Positions 34,118 to 41,513 of a DNA stretch of 64,000 bases are shown one piece after another. Each line of letters opens with the position of its first letter. Within the stretch, counting starts at the first letter, position 1. The stretch spans positions 1,665,001 to 1,729,000 of the forward strand of contig NZ_CP036276.1 of the NCBI RefSeq assembly GCF_007747995.1. The letters are read 5' to 3'. The position numbers were made by a program, and so were the translations under genes. The stretch comes from Symmachiella dynata (lineage in GTDB: Bacteria > Planctomycetota > Planctomycetia > Planctomycetales > Planctomycetaceae). The notes under the pieces are model-generated. The model did no database searches, was not told the DNA's origin, and saw nothing but the letters and a program-made list of their open reading frames with translations.

Positions 34118-34474
34118 ATGGAGACAGCGTATATGGCGCGAAACACGTGGAATGTAGCTCGAACGGGAACTAGGTGCTGGTTGGATGATACCAAGGCGAT
34201 TTACAGGAGGCTGATGTTTTGGTGCGGCATACTCGAAAGCGTATCCCTGTGGGGGCTGTTTTTCGGCATGACGACGGGGATTGTTTACTACAACACATCC
34301 GATGTCGTGGCGGCGGCTGCGTCCGGCGGTGTCGCCGCCTCGTGCAAATGGCTGCTAACCATCGCCAATCGTTATGTGTGGGGCAAGATTCGCAGCGTCA
34401 TCATCCAGCTGGTGCTTGGAATTCCGCCTTTTCTGGCAAGCGACCTTGCCGACTGTGCCGTTCCATTGGAATAG
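34118..34474 (+). CDS. Small membrane protein at head of mobile module 2
   Basis: The start at 34118 (METAYMARNTWN) gives 118 aa; ATG 34133 is the alternative. Two hydrophobic segments are clear: LMFWCGILESVSLWGLFFGM and VVAAAASGGVAASCKWLLTI. A third, IQLVLGIPPFLASDL, lies at the end. A longer upstream in-frame reading lacks a ribosome site and coding character. It is the first of a long plus-strand gene series, so may be an entry-exclusion or membrane-anchor component. Confidence 0.5.
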   Translation: METAYMARNTWNVARTGTRCWLDDTKAIYRRLMFWCGILESVSLWGLFFGMTTGIVYYNTSDVVAAAASGGVAASCKWLLTIANRYVWGKIRSVIIQLVLGIPPFLASDLADCAVPLE

Positions 34475-34555
34475 ATTTTGTACTTGCGATTCCGCAAGCA
34501 CGTTGGGTTCCAAAATCGCCCTACTCAAGGCTTAGAAAAAAAGAGAGGAGATGTG

Positions 34556-34855
34556 ATGACTTCAAATCGAGCTGAAGGTGAGACCGCCACATCGACCGAT
34601 GCGCCGGCATCCCCAGATTGGAAGCGATCGATGGCGGGCAATTCCGTCGCAATCTTCAAAAGTGACGCGAGTGACGAACACGGCGGAAACAGGACACAGA
34701 CTTCGATCTACGTGCAGAGACGGATTCGGAATCGAGAAAATGGAGAGTGGACGAACGCCAAGTACTTCTATCCGTCTGACATCCCGATTCTGCGCGCTTT
34801 GCTAGCGGCGGCTGAACAGCATTTGCTCGCCAGCGATACCGACGTTCCCAGCTGA
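34556..34855 (+). CDS. Small protein, possible ssDNA-binding-like fold
   Basis: ATG at 34556 follows GAGAGGAG. The 99-aa product has SVAIFKSDASDEHGG, then TSIYVQRRIRNRENGEWTNA, then PSDIPILRALLAAAEQHLL. That is beta-hairpins rich in basic and aromatic residues followed by one helix, a layout shared with small ssDNA-binding/transcription-cofactor (PC4/PUR-like) proteins of mobile elements. The similarity is by pattern only. The first ~35 residues are Ser/Thr-rich and likely flexible. It lies upstream of further small genes and the E2/JAB/E1 cassette. Confidence 0.55.
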   Translation: MTSNRAEGETATSTDAPASPDWKRSMAGNSVAIFKSDASDEHGGNRTQTSIYVQRRIRNRENGEWTNAKYFYPSDIPILRALLAAAEQHLLASDTDVPS

Positions 34856-34905
34856 GCGTGCGTCCGTGATCGAGGAGAGTGAATCTAAAAAGAAAGGATC
34901 AGCAA

Positions 34906-35088
34906 ATGTGGCCAATCGAAATGATTATCGTCCAGAACGCGCGGGCAGCAGGTATTTCAGTCGAGCAAAACCTCGAAGAGGCCGCTGCGGGGCAATTCAT
35001 TCCTGCGCCGGCTCTTGAATCGCGAACCGACAGGACGGATCTGAAAGAGCGCTCGACGAAATCCCAAATGACAAAGTGTGCGGAATGA
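34906..35088 (+). CDS. Small hypothetical protein
   Basis: ATG at 34906 has AAAGGA upstream. The 60-aa product (MWPIEMIIVQNARAAGISVE) has a short hydrophobic start, then a charged, probably flexible tail. No family is recognised. It is followed by a 150-bp gap containing a gc-rich hairpin-prone stretch (gtgcggggccgcatccccggcggcc). Confidence 0.4.
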   Translation: MWPIEMIIVQNARAAGISVEQNLEEAAAGQFIPAPALESRTDRTDLKERSTKSQMTKCAE

Positions 35089-35240
35089 CAATCTGACCCT
35101 CTGCGACATCGCCGTCTGAACGACGGCAGTGAAACCAGGCAAGAATCAGGCCGTGCGGGGCCGCATCCCCGGCGGCCTTTTTCTTTGCCTCGCAGAGGGC
35201 AACACAGTGTTTCACTGATTTCAATACATACAGAAAAGTA

Positions 35241-35522
35241 ATGGTAAATCTGGAAGATGTCCTTCGGCAGCGGTGGATGAAACGGCTCTTGGCTGACGCC
35301 GCGTTGATCTCCCATTGGGCGGATCGCGGCCAGCGAATCGAACAAGCGCGCCGGTTGTTACGAAGCGCGATGTACGAATGGTCGTTGCAAAAAATCACCG
35401 ACGCGGAATTCCATCAACTTCACGGACTTTTGGTCATTGCGATCTCGAAGCGATCAGAACATCCGGCGGCAGAGCCGCCTGATGTGTCAATTGACCGCGA
35501 TATGACGGAGATGAACTTGTGA
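35241..35522 (+). CDS. Small mobile-element protein, family shared with 19566-19862
   Basis: A 93-aa protein from ATG 35241 (MVNLEDVLRQRWMKR). It aligns with the protein at 19566-19862 across the helix VLRQRWMKRLLADAALI, the helix RIEQARRLLRSAMY and the segment ITDAEFHQLHGLL. The family is unknown. The next gene overlaps the stop by four bases, so translation is coupled. Its presence in both mobile regions suggests a conserved maintenance or transfer role. Confidence 0.62.
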   Translation: MVNLEDVLRQRWMKRLLADAALISHWADRGQRIEQARRLLRSAMYEWSLQKITDAEFHQLHGLLVIAISKRSEHPAAEPPDVSIDRDMTEMNL

Positions 35523-35719
35523 GACAGGGCAAAGCAATAAACGGCCAACCGCTGCTAGGCAAATATCTATTGCAATGCGTCGCCGCCATGAAGAAAGGCT
35601 ACCATTCTGGCAAGTCGCGGCTGCCTCCCCGCATTGATTCGGCCTCAGTTCTCATCCGAGATCCTTATGACGAACTGGCCTTGAAGATCAAGAACACGTT
35701 GGATGAGAGATCGATGTGA
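35519..35719 (+). CDS. Small basic protein translationally coupled to the previous gene
   Basis: GTG at 35519 overlaps the previous TGA as GTGA. The 66-aa product has a basic middle (KKGYHSGKSRLPPRID) and an acidic/helical end (DPYDELALKIKNTLDERSM). No family is recognised. The 4-bp overlap supports that it is expressed with the preceding protein, maybe as a complex. Confidence 0.5.
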   Translation: MRQGKAINGQPLLGKYLLQCVAAMKKGYHSGKSRLPPRIDSASVLIRDPYDELALKIKNTLDERSM

Positions 35720-35845
35720 CGTGAACTTCGCGGATACGGTTTTGGCAAACTTTCGTATTGATCGGTTGGCACTTCAAGTGCGTGGCGACGTCGTCGTCAG
35801 TGCATAGCCCAACCAACTCGCTCCTCTAGACAAAAAGGCGGAGAC

Positions 35846-36079
35846 ATGAAAATCGAAATTCTCGGACGAGAAGCAAGCGGTACCTGTGACGTCACACAAA
35901 AGAAAGACACGCTGGTCTACGTGATTCGCGTGGGTGGCCCGGACGGCGTCGAAAAACGGGTCTGTAAGTCCCGCCTGATCGAGGTGATCGACTGGAACTG
36001 CGACCTTCCGGAGAGCAGTCCGGCGACGGCAAAACAGCCGCAACCGTCTCGCGAACCGTGTGGCGCGAAAGGCAATTAG
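35846..36079 (+). CDS. 77-aa protein preceding the E2-like gene, modifier candidate by position only
   Basis: The product starts MKIEILGREASG with GGCGGAGAC upstream. About 50 residues are beta-rich (DTLVYVIRVGGPDGVEKRV, KSRLIEVIDWNC), followed by a flexible Pro/Ser/Gln tail ending PCGAKGN. It overlaps almost into the E2-like gene (2-bp gap). In ubiquitin-like operons a small beta-grasp modifier is usual at this place, but I see no C-terminal GG and cannot confirm the fold. Another possibility is an SH3-like adaptor. Confidence 0.5.
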   Translation: MKIEILGREASGTCDVTQKKDTLVYVIRVGGPDGVEKRVCKSRLIEVIDWNCDLPESSPATAKQPQPSREPCGAKGN

Positions 36080-36081
36080 TG

Positions 36082-36405
36082 ATGGCCATCGTCAAGCATT
36101 ATCGCCATACGGAAACGGGGCACGAATACTCATTCCGTTTCGAAAAGCACGGAGAAACGTGGAAGGTGTTTTGCCTCAAGCACCCGCCGAACCCCCATAA
36201 GGGATCGAGCGTCGTGACGCACATATTTTCCGACGGCCGATTGTGCATCACGCACCCGCCCCAATCGGCCGAACAAGCGGCGGCGGCGGCGTTCCGCTGG
36301 ATGCACGGCTACAGCACGTTCGTCCTCTCAGGGAAATTCCCCAACGACGCCTGCCGCGCCGTCGTGCCCGATTACAACGACGCCCCCGAATGGAACTCGG
36401 GCTGA
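36082..36405 (+). CDS. Prokaryotic E2-like (UBC-fold) conjugating protein
   Basis: The 107-aa product from ATG 36082 has the order expected for bacterial E2-like domains. Beta strands (YSFRFEKHGETWKVFCLKHP) come first. HIFSDGRLCIT follows, with H47 and C55 at the places of the E2 His and catalytic Cys. A helix with AFRWMHGYSTFVLSGKFPN then matches the W..xYxxW..G(K/E)WP tail of E2 proteins from CBASS-type and related operons. E2s receive a ubiquitin-like modifier from an E1 on the Cys and pass it to a target. The E1 and a JAMM peptidase are encoded 1-1.5 kb downstream. Assignment is by pattern, without a structural comparison. Confidence 0.6.
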   Translation: MAIVKHYRHTETGHEYSFRFEKHGETWKVFCLKHPPNPHKGSSVVTHIFSDGRLCITHPPQSAEQAAAAAFRWMHGYSTFVLSGKFPNDACRAVVPDYNDAPEWNSG

Positions 36406-36672
36406 CCACTAGCAGTAAAGACACCGGTGTTCGTGTCGCCGCTCGATGCTTGCGGCTCTCTCGTCGAGATCGGCGACGGTTGCCCAGGAGAGACCGATTG
36501 ATCCAGGAGGCTGACAATGAGACGTCAATGCATGGGAATTGAAGAAATTCCTGACGGAACTCTTCACTGACCGAGTCAACTTCAGTGTGCCTGTGTGCAC
36601 ACATCGCCACGGGAGAACTGTTCTCCCGTGGTCTGCTCTTCACCTCAATTCGTTCAACTTACGGAGGTTTTG
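36406..36672 (+). other. Gap between the two E2-like genes
   Basis: A 267-bp gap that contains no gene with support. ACGGAGG lies close before the next start. The palindromic cgggagaac...gttctcccg at about 36609-36630 could be a terminator-like hairpin or regulatory element. Confidence 0.35.
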
Positions 36673-37044
36673 ATGGAAGCACTCATTCTGTTGGGCATCT
36701 GCTGCGGAATCATTGGGGGAATCGCTGCGGCGGCCTGTTGCGCCAACTCTTCGGTCATCAAGTATCGCTGCCGGATCGGCAATCGGTCGTATGAGTTTGA
36801 CATCAAGCGGCGGCCGAACGGCACCTTTGACATTTATTCCCGGAACAGGCCGCCGAATCGCCGCTTCAGCAACTCCCCCGCCAAGGCGCACGTCTACTCC
36901 AACGGGAAAGTCTCCGTCACGGCTGGGCATGCGCCCCGTTCGCTCGATCAAGCCAAGGCGATCGCCAAGCATTGGGCGACAGGCTACCACTCGTACTTGA
37001 GCAGTGGAGTCTTTTTTAACGGGCCGGCGCGCATGCGGGTTTGA
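36673..37044 (+). CDS. Membrane-anchored E2-like paralogue lacking the catalytic Cys
   Basis: ATG at 36673 follows GGAGG. The 123-aa product starts with a hydrophobic segment (LILLGICCGIIGGIAAAACC), then a domain that aligns with the E2-like protein at 36082. RPPNRRF...AHVYSNGKVSVT corresponds to HPPNPHK...THIFSDGRLCIT, and KHWATGYHSYLSSGVFFN to FRWMHGYSTFVLSGKFPN. The position of the catalytic Cys55 holds Ser81. It therefore looks like a catalytically inactive E2-variant tethered to the membrane, comparable in concept to eukaryotic UEV proteins. It could place the modification machinery at the envelope. Confidence 0.6.
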   Translation: MEALILLGICCGIIGGIAAAACCANSSVIKYRCRIGNRSYEFDIKRRPNGTFDIYSRNRPPNRRFSNSPAKAHVYSNGKVSVTAGHAPRSLDQAKAIAKHWATGYHSYLSSGVFFNGPARMRV

Positions 37045-37123
37045 CTATTTTTTTGTTCAAGGTGTCGCAACAAAGCGATGCGACGCCCTTTCTCGAAAAC
37101 CAAATTTATCAGGATACCTTGCG

Positions 37124-37813
37124 ATGTTTCCAAATGACCTCATGAACCGTGATCTCCCGTCACGTGAACGACAGGAGGAATCAATTTCGGCGTCCGGATC
37201 GGCCGACTATGGCTGGCCTGGGCCCGCCGCTCTTCCGCTTTTTCCGCGCCCCCAACTGCCGGAAATTGGCCAGGAGTCCGAGTGCGAGAATTCTCTGGCA
37301 CAGCCAGATGAAGATCACGGCAGCACGGCGCAATTCCCTTGGTTTCAAGCGGACCGGGTGGCGCGACGATCACCGCCAAGGCTGGTTTTTCGAATCACGC
37401 AGTCCTGTTTCCGTGAAACGTTGGAATACCTCGGCCGTCGGCCCCCCGAACAGGCGGGACTACTCTTCGGCCCGAAGGATGATCCGACGCTGGTTACCCA
37501 CTTCATCGCCGAACGAGGCGGTCACTCGACGAGTGTAACCTTCTCGATCAATGCGCACTTTTGCAACGTTTGGCTCCGCAAATTCAAGGCGGCCCATATG
37601 ACGTGTCTGGGCGTGTGCCATTCTCACCCCGCAGGCGTTCACACCCCCAGCGGGGGAGACATCGTATTTCTTGAAAAACTTTTTGCGCGGCCGAAGAACA
37701 CGGATGCGGGGTACGTCCTCCTACCGATCGTTTGCCACGGCCGCTTCTATCCCTATGTGATTCACCAGTCCAGGCCGCACGACGTGTTGATTCCCGAACT
37801 GGTTCTCGTCTGA
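37124..37813 (+). CDS. JAMM/JAB-domain isopeptidase-like protein
   Basis: The ATG at 37124 (MFPNDLMNRD) is used; ATG 37142 is an alternative. The first ~80 residues are Pro-rich and likely disordered. The C-terminal ~145 residues form a JAB/MPN domain. E109 lies in PPEQAGLLFG. The metal motif is CHSHPAGVHTPSGGD, with H166, H168, S176 and D179. The complete JAMM signature indicates an active zinc isopeptidase that trims or removes a ubiquitin-like modifier. The E1 starts 49 bp downstream. PRTRC, CBASS Cap3 and Bil operons contain analogous JAB proteins. Confidence 0.85.
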   Translation: MFPNDLMNRDLPSRERQEESISASGSADYGWPGPAALPLFPRPQLPEIGQESECENSLAQPDEDHGSTAQFPWFQADRVARRSPPRLVFRITQSCFRETLEYLGRRPPEQAGLLFGPKDDPTLVTHFIAERGGHSTSVTFSINAHFCNVWLRKFKAAHMTCLGVCHSHPAGVHTPSGGDIVFLEKLFARPKNTDAGYVLLPIVCHGRFYPYVIHQSRPHDVLIPELVLV

Positions 37814-37862
37814 ACACCGCAACTGTTTGTCTTTTGAACATTACCGAAAGGACGGTCGTACC

Positions 37863-38909
37863 ATGATTGATTTACGACGACTCAAACAGACGCTCGATAC
37901 GGAAAAGCTTCGCCATGCCACGGTCGGGATCTTCGGCCTGGGAGGTGGGACCGATTTTGCCGTCGACTTAGCGCGAAACGGTGTGGGCAACTTTCGTTTG
38001 ACGGACCTGGATGTTGTGGGGGCTGAAAACATCGCCCGCCAAGGTTTTCAGCAGGCCGACGTGGGGACCCCCAAGGTGAAAGCGACGGCAAAGAAGATCA
38101 AAGCCGTCAACGCGGAAGCCTCGGTCCTCTACTTCCACATGGATTGTACGAAGCTGACGGATGAAGAGGCGGACGCCCTGTTTGGGGACTGCGATGTGCT
38201 CATCGCCGCCACCGACAACCTCGAAGCACAAGTCTGGATCAACCGGCTCGCATTACGCGACGGCATCCCCGCCGTGTGGGTGGGGCTCTATCCGTCCGGC
38301 GCTGCGGGGGAGATCATCTTCTGGAAGCCGGGGCTCGACTGCTACCACTGTTTGTGCGAGCACCGCATCCGCAAACACGAAGCCGCCGCCGAAGAGCGGC
38401 GTTCGCTTGACCCTCCCAGCGACGGCGTGACTCGATTTGACGTGGGGATCGTGGACGCGATTGCGGGGCACATCGTGCTGGGGCTGCTGACGGAAGGGAG
38501 TGACAACCGCTTCGGCCGGTTGATCGAACGCTTGGGCGACCGAAACTTCTTGCAGATCAAGCTCGATCCGGACTGGCAGCTCAACGGCCGCGATGTGATT
38601 CGCCGGGGATTGGGCATCGCCGAGGAGTGCGATGCCTACATCTCGTGGTGCACAATCGCCTGTCGTAACGGCGCCACGCTGATGCCATGCCGCGATTGTG
38701 TTGAGTTGCGGGGTCACCGCTTTGAAGAGACGAACTGTGGGGAGTTCTCGGTTTTCCACCGCACCGACTATGGAGTCGATCGCGATCTGGTCGGCGGCAA
38801 AGAATTATCGGCGGCAGCCGATGAAACAACCCCTCAAGAAGAGGAAGCGGAGTCGGTGAGCAAACGAGCTGCGGACGATCCTCAGGTCGAGCAGGAACTG
38901 GGTTTCTGA
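37863..38909 (+). CDS. E1/ThiF-family modifier-activating enzyme
   Basis: ATG at 37863 follows AAAGGAC. The 348-aa protein has the nucleotide-binding GIFGLGGGTDFAVDLARNG. The E1 core LTDLDVVGAENIARQGF contains the D, the R and the Q of the adenylation site, followed by GTPKVKATAKKI. IAATDNLEAQVWINRLA is the second D-N motif. Two Cys pairs, DCYHCLC and MPCRDC, are the usual zinc ligands or catalytic Cys. It should adenylate the C-terminus of a small modifier and hand it to a thiol. The C-terminal ~40 residues are acidic and flexible. It follows the JAMM gene in the same direction. Confidence 0.88.
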   Translation: MIDLRRLKQTLDTEKLRHATVGIFGLGGGTDFAVDLARNGVGNFRLTDLDVVGAENIARQGFQQADVGTPKVKATAKKIKAVNAEASVLYFHMDCTKLTDEEADALFGDCDVLIAATDNLEAQVWINRLALRDGIPAVWVGLYPSGAAGEIIFWKPGLDCYHCLCEHRIRKHEAAAEERRSLDPPSDGVTRFDVGIVDAIAGHIVLGLLTEGSDNRFGRLIERLGDRNFLQIKLDPDWQLNGRDVIRRGLGIAEECDAYISWCTIACRNGATLMPCRDCVELRGHRFEETNCGEFSVFHRTDYGVDRDLVGGKELSAAADETTPQEEEAESVSKRAADDPQVEQELGF

Positions 38910-38915
38910 GGGGGT

Positions 38916-39566
38916 ATGGTGATGGAATTGATCATTGCGTCAGCCGTCTTGTTAGCGGCAGCCGGCTACGGCATCTACCGCAACTATAGCCGCCTGCGGC
39001 GAAACCGTCGGCAACGCCGGTGGCAGCACGAGCAACGTCGACGGCAGCAGGTGAGAGAGGCAGCCGCACGCAGGCGTGCGGCCGCCGAGAAGCTGCGGCG
39101 CTTAAATGCGATTGCCCGCAACCTGCAATTGGCCCTCATGCAAATCAATAACGCGCGGGACTTTCAACGGGCTGCGTCGTGGGCGGCCAAGGCGCAAGGA
39201 TTACCGGCCGGGTTTCACCAAAGGCAGTTTCGGCGATTCCGCTCGCGGCTGCGCGACCATGCCCTCAATCGTATCGTTGCCGGTGAGAATCCCGAGCAGG
39301 TGCACGATTCGCTGCAGTCGCTGGTTCGCAATCTCGGCATCGCCGAGTTCGAGGCCGACTACTTGATGGCGGAAGTGCTCGACCGGCAGCCCCAGCGCCG
39401 CGATGCCAACGGCGCCTTCGAGAACCAATTGCGGCAGTCGCACGACGAGCACCGGCGGCGGATGGAAGTCCTGCACAACATGGAAGGTCTCGACGAGGAC
39501 ATCCGAGAACAGTTGCTGGAAGCGGAACTGGGACGGTTCCGTTCGCGGTTGTTTGGCGAGGTGTGA
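38916..39566 (+). CDS. Membrane-anchored basic coiled-coil protein
   Basis: The 216-aa product starts with one hydrophobic segment (LIIASAVLLAAAGYGIY), then a very Arg-rich helix (RLRRNRRQRRWQHEQRRRQQ). Further charged helices follow to the end (AFENQLRQSHDEHRRRMEVL). It begins 6 bp after the E1 stop, so is in the same operon. A membrane-tethered helix with a basic face could bind DNA or the TraD-like ATPase next to it. It could also recruit the conjugation enzymes to the membrane. No family is recognised. Confidence 0.6.
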   Translation: MVMELIIASAVLLAAAGYGIYRNYSRLRRNRRQRRWQHEQRRRQQVREAAARRRAAAEKLRRLNAIARNLQLALMQINNARDFQRAASWAAKAQGLPAGFHQRQFRRFRSRLRDHALNRIVAGENPEQVHDSLQSLVRNLGIAEFEADYLMAEVLDRQPQRRDANGAFENQLRQSHDEHRRRMEVLHNMEGLDEDIREQLLEAELGRFRSRLFGEV

Positions 39567-39653
39567 CGGCATTCGTGACACCAATCTGGCACCGGCAATC
39601 AGCCGGCTTTCCGAAGACTTTGGATTCACAACCTGCTGAAGGGGAAATTTCCA

Positions 39654-41513
39654 TTGAAACGACTGCTCCCGAAACAGACAGCCAGAGTGCTGCGGTCAGC
39701 CCTGACCGACGACAACATGGGGGCCGGCATCCAGTTGAGCGGTGTGAGTGGGTCGGGGAAATCGCGTCTGCTGGTCTGGATCGTGTTCACGTTTCTTTCG
39801 CTGGGAATTCCAGGCCTATTTCTGGACCCGCACGGGGACGCGGTCGCTTTGCTTCGGCGAATGACGCTCACACTTCCCCGCCGGCGGCGCAAAAAGATCT
39901 GGTTTTGGAGACCGGCCGACGGCGATTGTACGGCCGGCATCAACCCGTTCCTGTTTCGGGAGGAGGGATTGAGCAGTTACCAGCGGGCTGCCCGGCTCCG
40001 CGTTCGCTCGGAGCTGTTTTCGAGCATCGTGCTGTCGGACTACGGCGAGACAGAATTCGCCGGCCGGACACGCTTGCGGAAGCACTTCTCGCGGACCACC
40101 ACGATTTGCGGAGAAAGCCGTCTACCCCCCGCGTTCACGACACTGCTGGTCGATACGCAAAGCCCGCTGTATCCCCTGCTGTGCCAGCTGGCTCCCGACG
40201 AAATGGACCGCTACCAGATGGAGATGATCGCCGCCATGCGCCCGGCCGATCAGGAGGCCGAGGTCGGCAGCCTGCGAAACCGGCTGATGAGCACGCTCGG
40301 TCATCCCACATCTGATATGCTGTTCTCACGTTGGGACAATGTGATCGATTTCGAGTACCTCTACGACAACGACATCACGTTATTGGTCGACCTCTCCAAA
40401 CTGGACCTGCTAACCGACGGCGTGCAGCAACTACTGGCCAATACGACTCTGCTGTGCATGCAGTCGGTCGTGATGTCGAAGCCGGAGCACGAGCGACGAC
40501 GACGATTCTGTGCCCTCGATGAGCTACCCCTATTCGCATCGAGCTTCCCGCTGCTGCAAACGCAGTGCACCGAAATCCGCAAGTTCTGCACCAAGTACGT
40601 CTTTAGTCACCAGGGAAGCGCCCGCTTTCCCGGACGGCATGACAACGAATTTCTCAACACGCTCACCGACATGTGCCGTTTGCACGTTTTCTTTCGGCAC
40701 GGTGCGGGCGATGCGAAGTTTTTTGGGGAGCAGATTTCGCTGTCCAACTGGAATAAGAAGAACAAGGTCAAACACATTCAGCGCACGCCTCAGCAATTTA
40801 CCGAGGGGCACGAGATCGTAGAACTGACCGACCACGCGACGGCGAACGGCGACACCAGCGGGACGGCCGAGATGGGCGGCACGACCAACCAGATTAGTGA
40901 AGCCTTACAGACGGCCGCCGACGCGGCCCGTATGTCACGGACCAGCGGACACTCCGACGCCCGGCAGCATACGCAGACTCGCACCGACAATCGCACGCAC
41001 ACCGAAACCACAACCTGGAAGCAAACCTTGGTTCCGAAGGTCGTCACCCGCGACGTCGTCACGGCGATCCAATTCTATACGCCGGAGGAACTGGACCGCG
41101 AGGATGCTGCGCGGATCCGTGAATTCGACACCCGCGAGGCTTTCCTGTTGATCGACGGGTTGGCGACCTATGAAATCCAAACACCCAAGGTGACCGATCC
41201 CTACGCGACCACGCCCCGTTTCGCACGGCGGAAGCTGAATGAATGGTTTCAGCGGCAAATCGCCAATCGCCCTGAGTTTTCGACGCCGTTGGAGATTGAA
41301 CGGGAACGGCAGGCCTTTCTGGAGAGGCTCATCAGCGAATTGCAGCGGATGGCCTACGAACGGCCACGGGGAACGATTGTCGCTCCGTCCCGGTTGCTGA
41401 TCCAGCCGCAGGCGACGCTCATTCTGCCAGATGATGCAGCGGCCGACAGGCAGCGTCCTGAATCACAGAACGATGTCGCGAAGGAGGCCACCGATGCCCC
41501 GTGGGAAATCTAA
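39654..41513 (+). CDS. TraD/VirD4-like ATPase (copy 2)
   Basis: A TTG start at 39654 follows GAAGGGGAAA; no ATG exists between the in-frame stop at 39576 and the P-loop. The 619-aa protein has Walker A GVSGSGKSR (30-38), LFLDPHGDAVALL as the DPHGD motif, and Walker B FCALDELPLF near residue 285. SHQGSARFPGR supplies the sensor-type segment. A Thr/His-rich stretch (RQHTQTRTDNRTHTETTTW) follows. It lacks the long N-terminal half of the copy at 14825, so it is the ATPase core only. It ends overlapping the next gene by 20 bp. Confidence 0.8.
   Translation: MKRLLPKQTARVLRSALTDDNMGAGIQLSGVSGSGKSRLLVWIVFTFLSLGIPGLFLDPHGDAVALLRRMTLTLPRRRRKKIWFWRPADGDCTAGINPFLFREEGLSSYQRAARLRVRSELFSSIVLSDYGETEFAGRTRLRKHFSRTTTICGESRLPPAFTTLLVDTQSPLYPLLCQLAPDEMDRYQMEMIAAMRPADQEAEVGSLRNRLMSTLGHPTSDMLFSRWDNVIDFEYLYDNDITLLVDLSKLDLLTDGVQQLLANTTLLCMQSVVMSKPEHERRRRFCALDELPLFASSFPLLQTQCTEIRKFCTKYVFSHQGSARFPGRHDNEFLNTLTDMCRLHVFFRHGAGDAKFFGEQISLSNWNKKNKVKHIQRTPQQFTEGHEIVELTDHATANGDTSGTAEMGGTTNQISEALQTAADAARMSRTSGHSDARQHTQTRTDNRTHTETTTWKQTLVPKVVTRDVVTAIQFYTPEELDREDAARIREFDTREAFLLIDGLATYEIQTPKVTDPYATTPRFARRKLNEWFQRQIANRPEFSTPLEIERERQAFLERLISELQRMAYERPRGTIVAPSRLLIQPQATLILPDDAAADRQRPESQNDVAKEATDAPWEI

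Noticed and set aside
36082-38909. Type II CBASS assignment for the E2/JAB/E1 genes
   Set aside because: No cGAS-like nucleotidyltransferase and no effector gene lie beside them. The E1 and E2 are also separate proteins, and the neighbours are plasmid-type transfer genes.
39563-40315. 250-codon open frame overlapping the TraD-like gene in another frame
   Set aside because: It has no motifs and is low-complexity Arg/Pro/Ala rich. The overlapping frame has Walker A, Walker B and DPHGD.
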